From contig CM043949.1 of assembly GCA_014529385.2 (NCBI GenBank), positions 109,179,977 through 109,243,976 on the forward strand: a DNA stretch of 64,000 nt, given 5' to 3'. Below, piece by piece: positions 59,501-64,000 of the stretch. Each line of letters begins with the position of its first letter. Positions within the stretch are counted from its first letter, which is position 1. Made by a program: the position numbers and the translations under genes. The notes under the pieces were generated by a model. That model was given only the letters and a program-made list of their open reading frames with translations. It was not told the DNA's origin and searched no databases. This DNA is from Adiantum capillus-veneris. Its lineage: Eukaryota; Streptophyta; Polypodiopsida; Polypodiales; Pteridaceae.

Positions 59501-60800
59501 TGAAGAGACTTTTGCTCCTACTTGTCGTATGACTACTGTGCGTTTTCTATGTGCATTGGCAGCTCCTTTTGGTTGGGATGTACGTCAATCAGACATTGTT
59601 ACTGCTTTCTTGAATCGTGACATATTTGAGGAAGTTTATGTAACGCAGCCTCGCGGTTTTGTCATAAAAGGACAAGAGGACAAAGTGTACAAATGTAAGA
59701 AGGCTTTGTATGGGTTGAAGCAATCTCCTCGTGCTTGGTATGAGAAAGCTGGCACTCATTTGGTTAAACGAGGCTTTCGTAACAGTCCAGCAGAAAGCAC
59801 ATTGTATGTAAAGCGCTAGGATGATGTACTTCTCATTGTGGTTCTTTATGTTGATAATTTGCTGATCACTGGAGCAAATAAGAGACATATTGCTGAATTT
59901 AAGGCTGATTTGAATGCTACTTTCAAAATGAAAGATTTGGGGTTGTTGCATCATTACTTGGGTATACAGTTTAAGTAGTGTGATGGTGGTATTGCCTTGT
60001 GTCAGAAAAGTTACATAGAGACATTGCTATGTAAGTTTGGACTTGAGGATTGCAAACCTATTGCCACTCCCATGGAAACAGGTTTGAAGTTGAGTCTACA
60101 TGATGCTGGCGATCCTGCTAATGTCACTCTTTACCAAACTGCTGTTGGCTGCCTCGTTTATGTATGCAACACGAGGCCAGATATTCAGTTTGTAGTCTCA
60201 CAGGTCAGCAGATTTATGCATAGCCCAGGGTCTAAGCATTGGCAGGCTGTCAAGAGGATTTTCCGCTACCTTAGTGCACTTTACATCTTGGCTTTTTATC
60301 CTGAGGGGGGATCATTGCCGCCAGACTTACATGTTTTTTCGGACTCAGATTGGGCTGGTTGTTTTGACATGCGAGTGTCCACAAGTGGTTTTTGTTTCAT
60401 GCTTGGCAATTCATGTATATCATGGTTGAGCAAGAAGCAACCTACTGTGGCCACTTCGAGTTGTGAGGCTGAGTATAGGGCACTCTTCACAACTACGGTT
60501 GAGTGTGTATGGCTCAGACGCCTTATGGCTGATTTGGGTGTTGGACAGGACATTGCCAACACTATCTACACTGACAGTCAGAGCGCATTGGCAGTTGCGA
60601 GGAACCCAGTTTTTCATTCTCGCACAAAGCACATTGAGGTGCATTACCACTATGTCAGAGAGAGGCTCTCAGTAGGAGAGATCAGCTTGGCTTATGTGCC
60701 AACACAGGACAACCTTGCAAATCTTTTCACAAAGGCATTGTGTCGTGAGAAGCTTGAAGATTTCTGCAAAGCTTTGGGCTTACTCCCCTTTGTGGACTGA
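56552..60800 (+). pseudogene. element G gag-pol, nearly full length but broken
   Basis: The ATG at 56552 opens gag (RLDGDNYPMWAYMMQHVLV, DAQAHALIALYVKRTIVPHI). A 7-A run near 57222, against 6 A in F, shifts the frame. Then come the zinc knuckle CHYCKANDHLIKSC (57410-57452) and protease WYFDSGATKHITSH (57652-57694). Integrase has HWHARFGHLNF, HSDVCGPMQTPS, DDYSKHAWVF and SDRGGEYMSHEF, and continues as WLEAIMCATYVLNRCP (58638 on). Reverse transcriptase is at 59380-59960 with active site YVDNLL. RNase H is at 60130-60800 with FSDSDWAGCFDMR and SSCEAEYRA. Stops include a TAG in gag at about 57249 (F has CAA), one at 59817 and one at 59974 where C has CAG. Confidence 0.92.
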
Positions 60801-60875
60801 TCCTGTCCTAAGGGCATGGCACTTCCCTTTACTCATGTGCCAGCTCTTGTTCACCGCATCACTCCAAGGGGGATT

Positions 60876-61102
60876 TGTTACCATATACATGTGGTAGTGA
60901 TGTGTGTGAACACACTAGGACCGCCGGGGCATTTTTTCCCTCTTTAGGAGGTTTTTTCCCCCGTGCATTGTATATACGCCCATCACTCTAGGGCTATCTA
61001 TCTTTCCATTGCACACTAAGTAACACACTCTCTATTGTGTGCATTGAGCTTCCTTCATCTGCTCCAAGCTGTGTGTGTTTCTCTGCAACCCTAATTCCAA
61101 CA
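60876..61102 (+). repeat. array LTR 2 (middle)
   Basis: 227 bp, preceded by the polypurine tract CCAAGGGGGATT. It resembles the left LTR of C (AAGTAACACACTC) more than LTRs 1 and 3 at the sites that distinguish them. Confidence 0.92.
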
Positions 61103-61825
61103 ATTTATGTATGCAACACGAGGCTAGATATTCAGTTTGCAGTCTCACAGGTCAGCAGATTTATGCATAGCCCAGGGTCTAAGCATTGGCAGGCTGTCAA
61201 GAGCATTTTCCGCTACCTTAGTGGCACTTTACATTTTGGCTTGTTTTATCCCAAGGGGGGATCATTGCCGCTAGACTTACATGCTTTTTCGGACTCGGAT
61301 TGGGTTGGTTGTTTTGGCACGCGAGTGTCCACAAGCGGTTTTTGTTTCATGCTTGGCAGTTTAAGTATATCATGGTTGAGTAAGAAGCAACCTACTGTGG
61401 CCACTTCGAGTTGTGAGGCTGAGTACAGGGCGGTCTTCACAGCTACGGTTGAGTGTGTATGGCTCAGAAGCCTTATGGCTGATTTGGGTGTTGGACAGGA
61501 CATTACCAACACTATCTACACTGACAGTCAGAGCACATTGGCAGTTGCGAGGAACCCAGTTTTTCATGCTCGCACAAAGCACATTGAGGTGCATTACCAC
61601 TATGTCAGGGAGAGGCTCTCAGTAGGAGAGATCAGCTTGGCTTATATGCCAACACAGGAAAACCTTGCAGATCTTTTCACAAAGGCATTGTCTCGTGAGA
61701 AGCTTGAAGCTTTCCGCAAAGCTTTGGGCTTACTCCCCTTTGTGGACTGATCATGTCCTCAGGGCATGGCGCTTCCCTTTACTCATGTGCCAGCTCTCGT
61801 TCGCCGCATCACTCCAGGGGGGATT
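61103..61825 (+). pseudogene. partial copy H: RNase H region and 3' untranslated tail
   Basis: An open frame runs through from the LTR to the stop at 61748 and encodes only the end of pol: CNTRLDIQFAVSQVSRFMHS, LHAFSDSDWVGCFGTRVS, CEAEYRAVFT, then FTKALSREKLEAF. It ends in the polypurine tract CCAGGGGGGATT. Shared residues (GSLPLDLHAFSDSDW, LGSLSISWLS) match element C rather than its neighbour G (GSLPPDLHVFSDSDW, LGNSCISWLS). Confidence 0.9.
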
Positions 61826-62053
61826 TGTTACCATATACATGTGGTAGTGATGTGTGTGAACACACTAGGACCGCCGGGGCATTTTTTCCCTCTTTAGGAG
61901 GTTTTTCCCCCCCGTGCATTGTATATACGCCCATCACTCTAGGGCTATCTATCTTTCCATTGCACACTAAGTTATACACTCTCTATTGTGTGCCTTGAGC
62001 TTCCTTCGTCTTCTCCAAGCTATGTGTGTTTCTCTGCAACCCTAATTCCAACA
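61826..62053 (+). repeat. array LTR 3 (outer 3' LTR)
   Basis: 228 bp, followed directly by the CATAA duplication at 62054-62058, after which element F continues. Confidence 0.92.
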
Positions 62054-62162
62054 CATAATAGGTGCCTTACAGTCTTGTACGGTTTGTGCTATATAGCACC
62101 TGTTGTTCCCGCTCCATTTCTCCTATTTTCGGGCAATTTTTACATCAGGTGCAACATTTACC

Positions 62163-64000
62163 ATGGCTGACAACAACACAGATGTCTTCAAGATGTTTGC
62201 TGCTAAGGACAGGTTGGATGGGGACAATTACCCTATGTGGGCTTATATGATGCAACACGTTCTTGTGTCAAAGGGCGTCTGGAATATTGTACAGGGCATT
62301 GATGTACGTCCTGGTTCTGAGGATGTAGGCGATGTTGAGGATGTTGCAGGTCTTGCTGCAAGGATTGCTGCTATTAGAGTTGTTTTGCCTACGGTAGAAC
62401 AAGCTCTTTGGGAAATAAAGGATGCGCAGGCTCATGCATTAATTTTGTTTTCTGTGAAGCGCACCATTGTTCCTCACATCCGTTCAGCAAAATCTACAAA
62501 ACAGGCTTGGGATATTTTGGTTGGTCTTTATGCAAGTCACAATGAGGCTAAAATTGCTTTGTTGCGTAAAGAGATGGAGTAAAAGATTATGCATAAGGAA
62601 GATGATATGGACACTTTCTTACTGGTGTCAAGGATATCAATGAGCAACTTATCTCTGCAGGGAAGTCATTTCAGACAGTTCTCTTGTGCAGACTGTTCTT
62701 GATGCCTTACCAGATTCTTACCAGACTTTTGCTAGTACTTGGAGACTTATGACGCAAGGAAATCCAGAAGTTGTCAAGTTTGATGCATTATGCACATTGC
62801 TGTTGCAAGAGTCACTTTCTAGAAAAAACAGGACTAGACAGCGTGCAGTTGAACAAGCTTTTATTGCTTCTCAAAGAAAGGGTGGTAATAGCAATGCAGC
62901 CACTTCTTATGGTTTTGGTGCAAGTGGCAAAACTTCTGTTCCCAATGCTTCTGCTGGAAGCACTTCGTCTGGAAATTCTGGTGATAAGGGCAAAAAGAAG
63001 ATGCGTTGCCATTATTGTAAAGCTAATGATCACTTGATCAAGCAATGTCCTAAGTTGAAGGCCAAAGAGGCTAAGAAGAAAGAGGGTGGTTCCACTGCAA
63101 ATGCTGGTTCCACTACAAATGCAGCCATTGTTGAGTTTTCTATAAAAGGAGACTGTAATGCTGATGTTGATGCAGAATGGGATTTTAGTGCAGAGTGCAC
63201 TTACAATCATACTGTCCATGATGCATGCATGTCTTGCTGCAAATTCACATGTGTGGTATTTTGACAGTGGTGCTACAAAGCACATTACCTCACATCGTGA
63301 ATTGTTCACCTTTCTCGAGTCTGTCCCTCATGAGAATTCAGTCACTTGTGCCAACAATGCCTCTTATCCGGTTCAAAGAGTTAGAAAGATTGTGCTTACT
63401 ACTGCTAATGGTAGTTCTTTCACACTTGTTGATGCACTTTATGCACCTGGGATCAAAAAGAATCTTTTATCTCTATCTCCCACTTGCTAGACTTGGACTT
63501 GTAGTCAAATTTGTGGATGACAGATGTACAGTTCATGATCTCAGTTTTGGTGATGAAATCGTTGCATCTGGGCTTTTGTGCCGTGGGCTGTATACGCTCA
63601 CTTTGTATGACAAGTGTGGACAAAATTCTACAAATGCTGTTGCAGATTCAAGGGCTATTTCAGATGAAAAACTTTGGCATGCACGTTTTGGTCATCTGAA
63701 TTTTGTCAGTTTGCTGCGTTTGCAGAAATCTGATATGGTTGCTTCGTTGCCGCCTCTTGAAGCACCTGTCAAACATGTTTGTGAAGGCTGTATTTTGGAT
63801 AAGATGCAGCGTTCTAAGTTTCCAAAGCATGGTTCATTTCGGGCCACATGCAGGTTGCAGCTTGTGCATAGTGACGTTTGTGGGCCCATGCAACCTCCGT
63901 CCTTGGGCAATTACCTGTACTTCGTGACTTTCATTGATGATTACTCCAGGCATGCATGAATATTTCCGCTTAAAGCGAAGTCCGAAGTTTTTATGTGCGT
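62163..64000 (+). pseudogene. element F gag, protease and integrase N-terminal part
   Basis: The ATG at 62163 opens gag (RLDGDNYPMWAYMMQHVLV). It is stopped by a TAA at 62581 and shifted near 62620-62665, then continues in the frame from 62686 with the basic tail, the zinc knuckle CHYCKANDHLIKQC (about 63006-63047) and the linker. Another shift near 63235 precedes the protease WYFDSGATKHITSH (about 63255-63297) and GIKKNLLSL. A further shift near 63480 leads to the integrase N-terminal region (LWHARFGHLNF, CEGCILDKM) and core start (HSDVCGPMQ, DDYSRHA). A TGA (63957) follows where C has TGG (Trp). The window ends within integrase. Confidence 0.9.

Larger units (their letters stand above)
55963..62053 (+). 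mobile_element. three-LTR copia array (element G plus partial copy H) inside F
   Basis: Layout: LTR (55963-56189), complete internal region G, LTR (60876-61102), partial internal region H (61103-61825), LTR (61826-62053). The outer LTRs are flanked by the duplication CATAA, so the array occupies one insertion site. H begins right after the middle LTR, where the primer site should be, but continues in RNase H. Its internal region is therefore deleted from the primer site to late pol. Unequal recombination between LTRs of related copies would produce this structure. Confidence 0.9.
55480..64000 (+). mobile_element. element F: copia retrotransposon of the C family, runs off the window
   Basis: The 5' LTR is at 55480-55705, the primer site at 55706-55718 and the first part of the leader runs to 55962. 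An array of related elements (55963-62053) interrupts the leader. The leader resumes at 62054 and gag starts at 62163. The target duplication CATAA (55958-55962 and 62054-62058) proves that the two halves belong together. The 3' end lies outside the window. Confidence 0.9.

Noticed and set aside
61037..61750. A single 237-codon gene starting in the LTR
   Set aside because: The first 25 or so codons are LTR sequence. Only the RNase H part is real, and it is the remnant H.

Overview
The window looks like repeat-dominated nuclear DNA from a land plant with a large genome. The evidence is one intact dirigent-type gene, Ty1/copia and Ty3/gypsy LTR retrotransposons with plant-type primer sites (TGGTATCAGAGC and a TGGCGCC type), a CACTA-like transposon end, a LINE remnant, a PIF1-like helicase relic and many long GA/CT runs. 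A fern is my best guess, from the style of the dirigent protein and the element mix, but the sequence does not prove it.

Layout. 1-11215 is mostly non-coding: microsatellites, a hairpin-forming satellite (about 3714-4596), an interstitial TTAGG-type array (4597-4735), a probable CACTA terminus (about 5225-5470), the dirigent gene (8024-8662, minus) with a TATA box, and a broken PIF1-like helicase (10013-10690, minus).

11216-45887 is a four-level nest. Element A (Ty3/gypsy, plus) is split by B (chromodomain Ty3/gypsy, plus). B is split by C (Ty1/copia, minus; target duplication AATTA). C is split by D (Ty3/gypsy with a TGGCGCC-type primer site, minus; target duplication CAATG). D is the innermost insertion and looks youngest. 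It keeps an uninterrupted 1,550-codon gag-protease frame, lacks RNase H and integrase, and carries a further reading frame of about 1,067 codons next to its polypurine tract. A 24-bp perfect palindrome (half-site AGACATCATACG) recurs nine times in D in two clusters. Each cluster starts about 166 bp upstream of one of D's two large frames, with nearly the same internal spacing. This duplicated leader is the most unusual feature of the window.

45888-50281 holds an LTR fragment related to B, then non-coding DNA with a possible primer site and LTR edge. 50282-64000 is a second cluster of the copia family seen as C. Copy E (minus) has lost its 5' end. It is followed by a short poly(A) segment and a LINE fragment. 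Copy F (plus) runs off the window and is interrupted by a three-LTR array (G plus the partial copy H) flanked by the target duplication CATAA.

Apart from the dirigent gene and D's gag-protease frame, every coding region recognised here is broken by stops, frameshifts, deletions or nested insertions. Many of the stops are CAG-to-TAG or CGA-to-TGA changes, as expected from deamination of methylated cytosine in silenced elements.
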